Shown in pieces: positions 34,993 through 43,203 of a stretch of DNA of 64,000 nt. Position numbers and translations under genes: made by a program. The DNA is taken from assembly GCF_020687505.1 (NCBI RefSeq), contig NZ_JAJEQT010000002.1. The stretch is one strand, 5' to 3'. Within the stretch, counting starts at the first letter, position 1, and every line of letters starts with the position of its first letter. The notes below the pieces were generated by a model. It saw nothing but the letters and a program-made list of their open reading frames with translations. It ran no database searches and was not told where the DNA came from. This DNA comes from Coprococcus_C hominis (GTDB lineage: Bacteria; Bacillota; Clostridia; Lachnospirales; Lachnospiraceae).

Positions 34993-36246
34993 ATGAAAAA
35001 TAAATATCGTGGAATCAGCATCTGTCTCATTGTATGTCTGATTTTCTTATCCGGGTGTTCCGGAAATAGCAAACCGGTAGTCTATGAATCCACGACGGAG
35101 ATTTCCTACTCCTGGTGGGGAAATGATGACCGGCATCGGTACACACTACAGGCATTGGATATATTTACAGAACAAAACCAGGGACAGATAGAGGTGCAGG
35201 CAAACTATGGAAGCTGGGGCGGATACGAGAACAAAATGCATATTTATATGCGCTCCCACAATGCACCGGATGTGATGCAGATTAATTATGCGTGGCTGTC
35301 GGAATATGCAGACGAAGAAAATGGCTTTTATAACTTGTATGATCTGAAAGACATCATTCATCTGGAGAATTACACTCCGGAGGAGCTTGCTTATGGGGAA
35401 ATGGACGGAAAACTGTATGCCGTTCCGATTTCATTTAATACACCAATGTTTTATTATAACAAGACGATTTACGCATCGTATGGCCTGGAGATCCCGAAGA
35501 CGTGGGATGATCTTTTTGCAGCGGCTAAGGTTATGAGCCGGGATGGAATCTACCCGCTTGGAACGACAAAAAAACAACTCTTTCTGATGCTGGTTGCATA
35601 TCTTGAACAGATAAAGGGAAAGGAGTCCGTGAAAGCAGATGGGTCATTGCAGCTGACAAAAGCAGATATTGCATTTATGCTTGATTTCTATAAGCGTCTG
35701 ATTGATGAAGATGTGCTGATGCCGATCGACTCCTTTGATCGAAATGCTTTTTCGACAGGAAAGGCAGCGGGAACGCTTGCGTGGATCAGTGATGCAGCAA
35801 ATTATTGTACACCATTGGAAGAGAACGGTGCGGAGGTTATTGTAGGCGATTATCTGCAGGATGCAGCTGCGAGGAAATTCGGGTGGTGTGTAAAACCAGC
35901 TACGATGTATGCCATCAGTGCAACAACGGAGTATCCGGAAGAAGCGGCAAAGCTTCTGGAGTTTCTGCTTAATAGCAGGGATATGGCACAGCTGCAGGGA
36001 ACCGAAAAAGGTATTCCAATCAGTGACGCGGCAAAGGCAGCGCTGCAGGAAACTCAAAAGCTCAGCGGTTATGAGAAACAGGCAGATGACATGCGTGAAA
36101 ATTACGCAGACCGGCTGGAGATATTGCAGCCGGTATTGGAGAACGAAAGCGTCTATGATGGTTTTAAGGTCAATGCGGACTATTATATCTATGATAAGCT
36201 TTCCGAAGATGAAGTCGTAGAAAAATTATATGAAGCAATTTACTGA
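34993..36246 (+). CDS. Extracellular solute-binding lipoprotein (family 1)
   Basis: A 417-residue lipoprotein with a classical signal peptide ending in the lipobox LSGC, then a periplasmic-binding-protein fold of the sugar-binding type (SWWGNDDRHRYTLQALDIFT, APDVMQINYAWLSEY, GKLYAVPISFNTPMFYYNK). Several ATGs are in frame (34975, 34984, 34993); the last is best spaced from GAGGT at 34977. No ABC permease or ATPase accompanies it; the partner is the diguanylate cyclase upstream. It may sense a sugar for the cyclase rather than feed a transporter. Confidence 0.9.
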   Translation: MKNKYRGISICLIVCLIFLSGCSGNSKPVVYESTTEISYSWWGNDDRHRYTLQALDIFTEQNQGQIEVQANYGSWGGYENKMHIYMRSHNAPDVMQINYAWLSEYADEENGFYNLYDLKDIIHLENYTPEELAYGEMDGKLYAVPISFNTPMFYYNKTIYASYGLEIPKTWDDLFAAAKVMSRDGIYPLGTTKKQLFLMLVAYLEQIKGKESVKADGSLQLTKADIAFMLDFYKRLIDEDVLMPIDSFDRNAFSTGKAAGTLAWISDAANYCTPLEENGAEVIVGDYLQDAAARKFGWCVKPATMYAISATTEYPEEAAKLLEFLLNSRDMAQLQGTEKGIPISDAAKAALQETQKLSGYEKQADDMRENYADRLEILQPVLENESVYDGFKVNADYYIYDKLSEDEVVEKLYEAIY

Positions 36247-36317
36247 TATCGGGAAAACAATATAGTGTGATTGCATAGACCATTACAGAAGAATACATAG
36301 AAGGAAGGATGAACAAA

Positions 36318-36794
36318 GTGGCATATAAAAGCGTAGATGAATTAGAGCATTTCCGGTTTGACGACTGTCAGATCAATACATTTGCAGTGACAGAAAATGG
36401 TGTGGAGCTTATGGTAGAAGCACTGATTGTGAGAGCGGACAACAGCCAGAATACAAATTATACAGAAAGCTATGCCGGTACGACGAAGATCCGGATAACA
36501 GATGGAAAACTGATCCGGTGTGTGCGTGATGGCTACAAGTATTATGATGCAAATGATGTGTTGCAGTCCGAGGTTCCGGATTATGAACTGTCTGTTGCGG
36601 AAACGACAGATTTTCCAAAAACCTGTGAAGGGGCATATCTCTTTGAGATGAAGCGGGATGCGGATGGATACGTGCTTGGAATCGAATTTGTGGATCCGGA
36701 AGATCAGACGGTAGGTGATTCATATCAGGTCTATGTGACAGGAACGCAGGTGGCTATGCTGTGGGAGCAGTATATGAACCGGGTGCAGTCATAA
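36318..36794 (+). CDS. Hypothetical protein, 158 residues
   Basis: A soluble protein without signal peptide. Residues about 10-100 look like a beta-rich domain, ending in FEMKRDADGYVLGIEFVDPE. I recognise no family. GGAAGG at 36303-36308 touches an ATG at 36309 but is well spaced from GTG 36318, so I start at the GTG. It follows the cyclase/lipoprotein pair by 70 bases and could be co-transcribed. The 200 bases after it contain the lrgA promoter. Confidence 0.75.
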   Translation: MAYKSVDELEHFRFDDCQINTFAVTENGVELMVEALIVRADNSQNTNYTESYAGTTKIRITDGKLIRCVRDGYKYYDANDVLQSEVPDYELSVAETTDFPKTCEGAYLFEMKRDADGYVLGIEFVDPEDQTVGDSYQVYVTGTQVAMLWEQYMNRVQS

Positions 36795-36918
36795 TGCAGG
36801 CGCGAATGCCGGCAGGATGAATATTATGGATAAAAATATTGTGTAGGTAAGTCGTTTCGGGTATTGAAAATGTAGAAATTTTTGCGGCTATTTTTGAAAA
36901 ATGTAGCAAAATTCATAA

Positions 36919-36946
36919 TTGACAATTAAAAAAGTATAAGTATAAT
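36919..36946 (+). promoter_or_regulatory. Consensus promoter of lrgAB
   Basis: TTGACA (36919-36924), 16 bases, TATAAT (36941-36946): both boxes match consensus. Confidence 0.85.
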
Positions 36947-36983
36947 ATTGGTAGTACCAAAGTGGTGCTACCAATTTGCTTTT
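36947..36983 (+). promoter_or_regulatory. Hairpin at the lrgAB transcript start
   Basis: ATTGGTAGTACC (36947-36958) pairs with GGTGCTACCAAT (36964-36975), 11 Watson-Crick pairs and one G-T, five-base loop. It begins directly after the -10 box and is followed within a few bases by TTTTT (36979-36983). It could be a regulator's operator, a 5' stabilising hairpin or an early terminator. Confidence 0.6.
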
Positions 36984-37004
36984 TATAGGAGTTAGGGAGT
37001 CATT

Positions 37005-37382
37005 ATGAAATACTTACGACAGTTTCTGTTAATCTTGTTTATCTCCTTTTTAGGAGAGTTGTTAAAATACTTCCTGCCATTGCCGATACCGGCAAGCATC
37101 TATGGCATGGTGATTTTATTTATCGGGTTGCTCAGTGGAATCATTAAGCTCGATGCAGTGAAGGATGTCGGGAAATTCCTGATCGAGATCATGCCGGTCA
37201 TGTTCATCCCCGCAGGGGTTGGTCTGATGGCATCATGGGGTACATTGAAACCGGTGTTAGTACCGGTCAGTGTGATCACGGTTGTAGCACTCGTTGCGGT
37301 TATGGGTGCAACCGGACGTGTATCCCAATGTGTGATCAAGAAATCCAAAGCAAAAGAAAAGGCAAAGGAGCAGGAGATATGA
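37005..37382 (+). CDS. lrgA: CidA/LrgA family holin-like protein
   Basis: A 125-residue membrane protein with four helices and the LrgA pattern LGELLKYFLPLPIPASIYGM and MFIPAGVGLMASWG. LrgAB proteins modulate murein hydrolase export, cell lysis and, in several species, pyruvate movement. ATAGGAGTTAGGGAG precedes the ATG. It overlaps lrgB by four bases (ATGA). No LytSR two-component genes are in the window. Confidence 0.93.
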   Translation: MKYLRQFLLILFISFLGELLKYFLPLPIPASIYGMVILFIGLLSGIIKLDAVKDVGKFLIEIMPVMFIPAGVGLMASWGTLKPVLVPVSVITVVALVAVMGATGRVSQCVIKKSKAKEKAKEQEI

Positions 37383-38071
37383 AAGATTTATTTCAGACAT
37401 CCATGTTCGCAGGTGTGACACTCAGTCTGCTTGCGTATCTGGCAGGTTTATTATTAAAGAAAAAGTTTAAGCTTGGAATCTTCAATCCATTGCTCATCTC
37501 GATAATCCTTACGATCATCGTGCTTGTATGTGCGCATATTGATTACGATACGTACAACAAGGGTGCCGTGTACTTAAGCTGGTTTCTGACACCGGCTACG
37601 GTCTGCCTGGCGATTCCGCTGTATGAGCAGTGGCAGTTACTAAAGCGGAATGTCAAAGCGGTGATGCTTGGAATCACAGCAGGTGTACTTACGAGTCTGA
37701 CGACGGTATTTGTACTGTCGAAGCTCATGGGACTTACCCATCAGGAATATGTCACGATGCTTCCGAAGTCCATTACGACAGCTATTGGTATGGGAGTATC
37801 GGAAGAACTTGGCGGTTATGTGACAATCACGGTTGCCGTCATCGTAGTAACAGGTGTGATTGGCAACATCTTAGGCGAGTTCATATGTAAGCTCTTCCGT
37901 ATTACGGAACCAATCTCCAAGGGACTTGCACTTGGGTCTTCATCCCATGCAATCGGTACAGCCAAGGCAATCGAGATGGGCGAAGTGGAAGGCGCGATGA
38001 GCAGTCTGGCAATCGCTGTCACCGGAATCCTGACCGTTGTACTCGCATCCGTCTACGCAAATTTCATGTAA
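37379..38071 (+). CDS. lrgB: LrgB family protein
   Basis: A 230-residue, roughly eight-helix protein with the family motifs LTPATVCLAIPLY, PKSITTAIGMGVSEELGG and GLALGSSSHAIGTAKAIEMG. It is the obligate partner of LrgA. ATG 37379 lies in the lrgA stop with GGAG just before. After the stop there is no ordinary terminator but the long hairpin of copy 2. Confidence 0.94.
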   Translation: MKDLFQTSMFAGVTLSLLAYLAGLLLKKKFKLGIFNPLLISIILTIIVLVCAHIDYDTYNKGAVYLSWFLTPATVCLAIPLYEQWQLLKRNVKAVMLGITAGVLTSLTTVFVLSKLMGLTHQEYVTMLPKSITTAIGMGVSEELGGYVTITVAVIVVTGVIGNILGEFICKLFRITEPISKGLALGSSSHAIGTAKAIEMGEVEGAMSSLAIAVTGILTVVLASVYANFM

Positions 38072-38087
38072 GGAAGGGAAAAGGATA

Positions 38088-38299
38088 TAATTGATAGTTG
38101 GACATGGTTAAGAATATGTATATGCATTTGTATGTGACTAACAATTCACAAGCAGACCGTTGAAGCACGCTGGTACTTAATGAACGGCAAACTTGTTTGA
38201 CGTGAATTTAGTACCACTGCGTGATGAACCGAGCGAGAGCGTGTCTGCGTTGAAATGTTAGTCACATACAAATGTAGTAGAATTTAACCATATGCAATT
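38088..38299 (+). repeat. Long leader hairpin, copy 2 (before the kinase-like gene)
   Basis: About 210 bases form an imperfect hairpin between lrgB (stop 38071) and the AGGAGGT site at 38307. The outer stem pairs ATTTGTATGTGACTAACA on the left with its exact complement on the right, plus ATGGTTAA with TTAACCAT and TAATTG with CAATTA further out. This stem shares no sequence with copy 1. The core, CAGACCGTTGAAGCACGC to GAGCGAGAGCGTGTCTG (38153-38247), is nearly identical to copy 1. Confidence 0.8.
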
Positions 38300-38320
38300 A
38301 GGAATTAGGAGGTGTTCGTT

Positions 38321-38893
38321 ATGATTATTACAATTGGTAGAAAATGTGGCTGCTGCGGAGACGAGATCGGTCATGCGTTGGAACAGATCTATCATATTCC
38401 ATTTTATGATCGGTCGGTCATCTCAGAGCTTGCAAAAGGATATGGAATGTATGACCGGTATCCGGATTTCTATGGGGAAACCCCGATGGATACATTGATG
38501 TACACGATATCCCAGACAGAGAGTGAAAACGTGTTTTATGAGACACCGAAGAAAGCATTGTCCGAAATCTTAGACGGAAAAAACTGTATTATTTTAGGTC
38601 GATGTGGTAATTATGTATTCAAGGACCGGAAGGATAAGCTTGCAATCTTCCTGACCGGGGATGATGCGATGCGGATCGAGTCGATTGCGAAGAAGCATGG
38701 AATCCCGGAGCGCCAGGCGAAGAAGCTTGTACAGGCAACCGATGAACGCCGGGAGGCATACCACAAATATTATACCGGGGAGACATGGGGCATGGCAGAA
38801 AATTATGACCTGTGCCTGAATGTCTCGAAGCTTGGAACGGCAGGTACGATCGCAATGATTGAGCAATATATCAGACAGACTGGATTAGAGTAG
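38321..38893 (+). CDS. Cytidylate kinase-like family protein
   Basis: A 190-residue P-loop protein of the cytidylate-kinase-like family common in Lachnospiraceae. The N-terminal loop is GRKCGCCGDEIG, a departure from the GxxxxGK[ST] consensus of true CMP kinase, so nucleotide kinase activity is doubtful. The middle has ILGRCGNYVFKDR and the C terminus KHGIPERQAKKLVQATDERR. ATG 38321 is set by AGGAGGTG. The GntR regulator follows 11 bases later. Confidence 0.85.
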   Translation: MIITIGRKCGCCGDEIGHALEQIYHIPFYDRSVISELAKGYGMYDRYPDFYGETPMDTLMYTISQTESENVFYETPKKALSEILDGKNCIILGRCGNYVFKDRKDKLAIFLTGDDAMRIESIAKKHGIPERQAKKLVQATDERREAYHKYYTGETWGMAENYDLCLNVSKLGTAGTIAMIEQYIRQTGLE

Positions 38894-38904
38894 GTGATGA
38901 GAAA

Positions 38905-39579
38905 ATGGAGAAACAGACAACACAGGAATATGAAAAAGCAATCGCCTATATCATAGACCGGATCAAAGAAGGGTCACTGCAATTAGGCAGCAAGCTTCCA
39001 CCGGAACGAAGGATTGCCGAGGAACTTGGCATCGGCAGAAATTCCATCCGGGAGGCAATCAGCATCCTGCATGGCATGGGACTGATCGAACGGGTACAGG
39101 GTTCCGGCAATTATGTGTCAAAGCATGTCGGCGAGTCTATCCGTCAGTCGCTTACGGTGATGCTGGCACTCGGAACGATTACGAAAGAGGAAATATTTGA
39201 ATTCCGGCGGGTGATGGAGAAGGCAGTCTGCTCGAATCTGATTGCGAAAGGACTGTCCTATGAATATGAGTCAATCTTAGAGACAAAGCTGGAAGAGATG
39301 AAATTGTTCGATGGCAAAGATCTGACCGATGTGGACAAGGAGTTTCACGATACCCTGATTCAGGCAACCGGAAATCATCTGTGGGCAGTCTTGATGGAGG
39401 CTGTGACCGACGCATACCGGGATTGGATTAACTACGTGATTGAGCTTGCCGATGAATCGGTGCGGGTGAAGCTGCTGCAATGCCATGCGGACATTTACCA
39501 AAATCTCGAACAGAAAAATGAGCCAGCCATGCTTTTGGCGATTGACAGGCATTATGATTTGATAGAACAGATGGTTTAA
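38905..39579 (+). CDS. FadR-subfamily GntR regulator
   Basis: A 224-residue repressor-type protein: an N-terminal winged helix (KLPPERRIAEELGIGRNSIR, ISILHGMGLIERVQGSGNYV) and a C-terminal all-helical FCD ligand domain with metal ligands in the DKEFHDTLIQATGNH segment. FadR-type regulators respond to organic acids. It is the second gene of an operon with the kinase-like gene; lrgAB upstream or the ATP synthase downstream could be targets, but no operator was identified. Confidence 0.93.
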   Translation: MEKQTTQEYEKAIAYIIDRIKEGSLQLGSKLPPERRIAEELGIGRNSIREAISILHGMGLIERVQGSGNYVSKHVGESIRQSLTVMLALGTITKEEIFEFRRVMEKAVCSNLIAKGLSYEYESILETKLEEMKLFDGKDLTDVDKEFHDTLIQATGNHLWAVLMEAVTDAYRDWINYVIELADESVRVKLLQCHADIYQNLEQKNEPAMLLAIDRHYDLIEQMV

Positions 39580-39713
39580 TTATGTTAAAAATGCTAAAAT
39601 AACAATCTGTTTGGGTTGTTTTTTTATAGAAAAATACGTTTTACTTTCGACAAAAAAAGGTATACACTTTTCCTTGGGTAGAAAGGATAAAACGAGAAAA
39701 GGAGATGGTTTTT

Positions 39714-40403
39714 TTGGAAGATCTTGCAAAAGACCTGATGGAAGAACTGAACTGTGAGACCGTCTTTACGATTCCAATCTTCGGTGGTATCGACGTATCG
39801 GAATCTGTGGTCGTAACATGGATTATCATGGCAGTGCTAGTTCTTGTGGCAATCATCCTGACAAGAAACATGAAGATTGATCACATCAGCAAACGTCAGG
39901 CAATCGCAGAGACGATTGTTACAAAGCTGACCGGTATGGTGGAGGATATGATCGGACCGGAAGGAAAAGCGTATGTCCCATATCTGACAACTGTATTGTT
40001 GTATATTGGTGTATCAAACATCATTGGATTGTTTGGATTCAAGTCCCCAACCAAAGATTTAAATGTCACGATCGCACTTGCGGTTATGAGCATCGTCTTA
40101 GTTGAGGCGGCAGGTATTTACCATCTGGGTGTGAAGAAGTGGCTGCATAAGTTCGTAGAACCGATTGCAATCGTTACTCCGATCAATATCTTAGAGGTAT
40201 TTACACGTCCATTGTCACTGTGCATGCGACTTTTTGGTAACGTGCTTGGTGCATTTGTAATTATGGAACTGATCAAGATGGTTGTTCCGGTTGTTCTGCC
40301 GGCAGTCTTTTCTTTGTATTTTGATCTGTTTGATGGATTGTTGCAGGCATATGTATTTGTATTTTTGACATCACTGTATATCAGTGAAGAGATTGAACAA
40401 TAA
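39714..40403 (+). CDS. atpB: ATP synthase F0 subunit a
   Basis: A 229-residue, five- to six-helix subunit forming the ion half-channels. The essential Arg is in RPLSLCMRLFGNVLGAF. TTG 39714 is chosen: AAAAGGAG (39697-39704) directly abuts an ATG at 39705 but is well spaced for the TTG three codons later. It opens the operon; no atpI precedes it. The 130-base upstream gap holds a weak AACAA/TTGTT hairpin with a T run after the GntR gene. Confidence 0.95.
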   Translation: MEDLAKDLMEELNCETVFTIPIFGGIDVSESVVVTWIIMAVLVLVAIILTRNMKIDHISKRQAIAETIVTKLTGMVEDMIGPEGKAYVPYLTTVLLYIGVSNIIGLFGFKSPTKDLNVTIALAVMSIVLVEAAGIYHLGVKKWLHKFVEPIAIVTPINILEVFTRPLSLCMRLFGNVLGAFVIMELIKMVVPVVLPAVFSLYFDLFDGLLQAYVFVFLTSLYISEEIEQ

Positions 40404-40423
40404 ACGAAAAGGAGATAATTAGT

Positions 40424-40648
40424 ATGGGTACAATAATCGCAATTGGTGCAGGTATTGCAGTTTTAGGAGCGCTTGGCGCAGGTATTGGTATCGGTATTGC
40501 AACCGGTAAGGCAGCAGAGGCAATCGCAAGACAGCCGGAGGCAGAAGGTAAGATCAACAAGACATTGATTCTTGGTTGTGCACTTGCAGAGGCAACCGCT
40601 ATTTACGGTTTCGTTATCGCACTTATGATCATAGTAATGTTGAAGTAA
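40424..40648 (+). CDS. atpE: ATP synthase F0 subunit c
   Basis: A 74-residue hairpin of two helices joined by the polar loop ARQPEAEGKI. The ion-binding carboxylate is Glu56 in ALAEATAIYG. Compared with Na+ c-rings, the helix-1 Gln is Ile23 and the Ser after the Glu is Ala57, so the Na+ ligand set is incomplete and H+ is the likelier coupling ion. Thr58 and Tyr61 are retained. CGAAAAGGAGATAATTAGT precedes the ATG. Confidence 0.96.
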   Translation: MGTIIAIGAGIAVLGALGAGIGIGIATGKAAEAIARQPEAEGKINKTLILGCALAEATAIYGFVIALMIIVMLK

Positions 40649-40672
40649 TCACAGGAAAGGCAGGGTGGTAAC

Positions 40673-41158
40673 ATGCTCCGAGTAGATTGGAATTTATTAC
40701 TTACCATAATCAATCTGCTGCTTTTGTTCGTGATGATGCGGATTTTCCTGTTTAAGCCGGTACAGAAGATCATTGCTGCGCGTCAGGCGGAAGCGGACAG
40801 ACAGTTCAAGGAAGCGGACGAGAGCAAGCAGGCGGCAGAGGAAGCAAGAAAGCAGTATGAGGCAAGTCTTGCAAATGCGGAGGAAACCAAGAAGCAGGTG
40901 CTTCAGGAGGCAAGACAGACCGCAGATGCAGAATATAAGCGGATTGTATCAGATGCTGAAAAGACCGCAAAGCAGGTAAAGGAAGATGCAATCACAGATG
41001 CAGAGAACCAGAAGGCACAGATACTTAAAAAAGCAGAAAAAGATATTGCAGATATGGTTGTTGATGCAACGGTCAAGATTGTTGGAGAGAAAAAAGGTGC
41101 AGACGTGGATAACGCGCTGTACGACAAATTTTTAGATAAAGCAGGTGATGAAACGTGA
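40673..41158 (+). CDS. atpF: ATP synthase F0 subunit b
   Basis: A 161-residue peripheral-stalk subunit: an N-terminal helix (about 5-25) and a long charged coiled coil rich in Ala, Glu, Gln and Lys. Length is normal. Its last codon overlaps the start of the fused delta-alpha gene (GTGA), so the fusion protein is translationally coupled to the stalk subunit it must bind. Confidence 0.95.
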   Translation: MLRVDWNLLLTIINLLLLFVMMRIFLFKPVQKIIAARQAEADRQFKEADESKQAAEEARKQYEASLANAEETKKQVLQEARQTADAEYKRIVSDAEKTAKQVKEDAITDAENQKAQILKKAEKDIADMVVDATVKIVGEKKGADVDNALYDKFLDKAGDET

Positions 41159-43203
41159 TTCGAGCAGCGAAGGACTATGCAGCGGATTTGAAGCTCGTTG
41201 AAAACGCGAAGTCAAATCTGCAGAGCGTAAAGGATATTTTAGAGGCAGTTCCACAGATCGGTGTGGAGTTTGAAGATCCAACCGTGTCGTTAGAGAAGAA
41301 GCATCTGGTAATCGACCGGGTGTTCCCGAAGGAGATCCGGAACTTCTTAAAGGTGTTGTGTGACAATGGCGATTTCGGATTGTTAGATGAGATCGAGCAG
41401 GCATACATGGAGCTGACGAAGACACCGGAGAAGGTGGAGGCACAGGCAGAACTCACATATGTGACACCACCGACACCGGAGCAGATGGAACGGATCCGGT
41501 TGTTCCTTGCGAAGGAATACAACAATCCGGATATCAAGATCGTTGGCAAGGAAGATGCATCCATCAAGAGTGGATTCATCATCCGTGTTGGAAACAAAGA
41601 GTACGACTGGAGCGAACAGGGACGTATCGACCAGCTGCAGAAGCATATCAATCAGTCGTTGGCAGGCAAGAAGCTGGCAACCGTCAGTGAGGAGAGCATC
41701 ATTTCCATCCTGCGTGCCGATATCGCAGATTTTGAGCTGGCAGCAAAGGATAAGGAGATCGGTGTTGTCAACTGGGTTGGTGATGGTATCGCGAACGTCG
41801 ATGGTATCGACCATGCATTTTACGGAGAGATCGTTCTCTTTGATTGTGGTGTCAAGGGTATGGTACAGGATGTAAGACGGGATGAGATCGGTGTTATTCT
41901 GTTTGGCCGTGATACAGAGATCAAGGAAGGCAGCCGTGTCGTTCGTACCGGTAAGATGGCCGGTATCCCGGTTGGAGATGCATTCCTTGGAAGAATCGTA
42001 GATGCACTTGGTGCGCCGATTGACGGACAGGGTGACATCGCGCAGGATGGTTACCGTCCAATCGAGAACCCTGCACCAAGTATTGTAGATCGTAAATCCG
42101 TATCGGTTCCTATGGAGACCGGTATTTTGTCAATCGATTCGATGTTCCCGATCGGTCGAGGACAGCGTGAGCTGATCATCGGTGACAGACAGACCGGTAA
42201 GACTTCGATTGCGATGGATACGATCTTAAACCAGAAGGGTAAAGATGTTGTCTGTGTCTATGTAGCAATCGGACAGAAGGCATCGACAATTGCGAAGTTA
42301 GTGAATACATTGAAGAAAAATGATGCGCTGGATTATACGATCGTCGTTGCGGCAACAGCATCCGATCCGGCACCGTTGCAGTATATCGCACCATATGCAG
42401 GTACAGCACTTGCAGAGTATTTTATGTATCAGGGCAAGGATGTTCTGATCGTCTATGATGATCTGTCCAAGCATGCGGTTGCCTACCGTGCAATCTCACT
42501 TTTGCTGGAGCGTTCACCGGGACGTGAGGCATATCCGGGTGATGTATTCTATCTGCACTCAAGATTGCTGGAGCGTTCTTCCCGTGTGACAGCTGAGGCT
42601 GGCGGCGGAAGTATTACCGCACTTCCAATCATTGAGACACAGGCAGGCGATGTGTCTGCATACATCCCGACAAACGTTATTTCTATCACAGATGGACAGA
42701 TCTATCTGGAAAGTGAGCTGTTCTTCGCAGGTCAGCGTCCAGCCGTCAATGTCGGACTTTCCGTATCCCGTGTCGGTGGTGCGGCGCAGACAAAGGCGAT
42801 GAAGAAGGCAGCCGGAAGTATCCGTATCGATCTGGCACAGTATCGTGAGATGGAAGTGTTCACACAGTTTTCTTCCGATTTGGATGAGAACACGAAGAAA
42901 CAGCTGGCACATGGACGTGCGTTGATGGAGCTTTTGAAGCAGCCGCTTGGCCGTCCTTTTACAATGGCAGAGCAGGTTATCACATTGGTTGCTGCCAATG
43001 CACATGTATTCAGTGATCTTCCGGTTGAGAAGATCAAGGCATTCCGTCTTGGGCTGCTGGATGATTTTGCAAAGAATCATGCAGATATTATCGGACGTCT
43101 GGATTCGTCGAAGGATCTGGCAGACGATGTGAAGGATGCCATTATACAGGCGGCGAATGAATATAAGCAGAGGAGTCTGGAAGACGAAAACGGAGGGAAT
43201 TAA
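41155..43203 (+). CDS. atpHA: Fused ATP synthase delta and alpha subunits
   Basis: One open frame of 682 codons. Residues 1 to about 170 match the delta subunit: a helical part with the first helix short, then the C-terminal segment FIIRVGNKEYDWSEQGRIDQ. From about 177 the alpha subunit begins with its N-terminal helix (SEESIISILRADIADFE), followed by the beta barrel, Walker A GDRQTGKT at 343-350, and IVYDDLSKHAVAYR. No stop, frameshift or convincing internal start lies at the junction. Alpha is normally about 505 residues and delta about 178, so both parts are nearly complete. GTG 41155 overlaps atpF. Delta is present once per F1 and alpha three times, so the fusion raises a stoichiometry problem. 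Confidence 0.94.
   Translation: MIRAAKDYAADLKLVENAKSNLQSVKDILEAVPQIGVEFEDPTVSLEKKHLVIDRVFPKEIRNFLKVLCDNGDFGLLDEIEQAYMELTKTPEKVEAQAELTYVTPPTPEQMERIRLFLAKEYNNPDIKIVGKEDASIKSGFIIRVGNKEYDWSEQGRIDQLQKHINQSLAGKKLATVSEESIISILRADIADFELAAKDKEIGVVNWVGDGIANVDGIDHAFYGEIVLFDCGVKGMVQDVRRDEIGVILFGRDTEIKEGSRVVRTGKMAGIPVGDAFLGRIVDALGAPIDGQGDIAQDGYRPIENPAPSIVDRKSVSVPMETGILSIDSMFPIGRGQRELIIGDRQTGKTSIAMDTILNQKGKDVVCVYVAIGQKASTIAKLVNTLKKNDALDYTIVVAATASDPAPLQYIAPYAGTALAEYFMYQGKDVLIVYDDLSKHAVAYRAISLLLERSPGREAYPGDVFYLHSRLLERSSRVTAEAGGGSITALPIIETQAGDVSAYIPTNVISITDGQIYLESELFFAGQRPAVNVGLSVSRVGGAAQTKAMKKAAGSIRIDLAQYREMEVFTQFSSDLDENTKKQLAHGRALMELLKQPLGRPFTMAEQVITLVAANAHVFSDLPVEKIKAFRLGLLDDFAKNHADIIGRLDSSKDLADDVKDAIIQAANEYKQRSLEDENGGN

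Noticed and set aside
39580..39640. Terminator after the GntR gene
   Set aside because: AACAA/TTGTT followed by seven Ts is only a 5-bp stem; too weak to list as a feature.
41600..41720. Internal start that would release a free alpha subunit from the delta-alpha fusion
   Set aside because: No in-frame ATG, GTG or TTG with a Shine-Dalgarno sequence in this region; a GAGGAGAGCATC stretch near 41687 is followed only by ATT.
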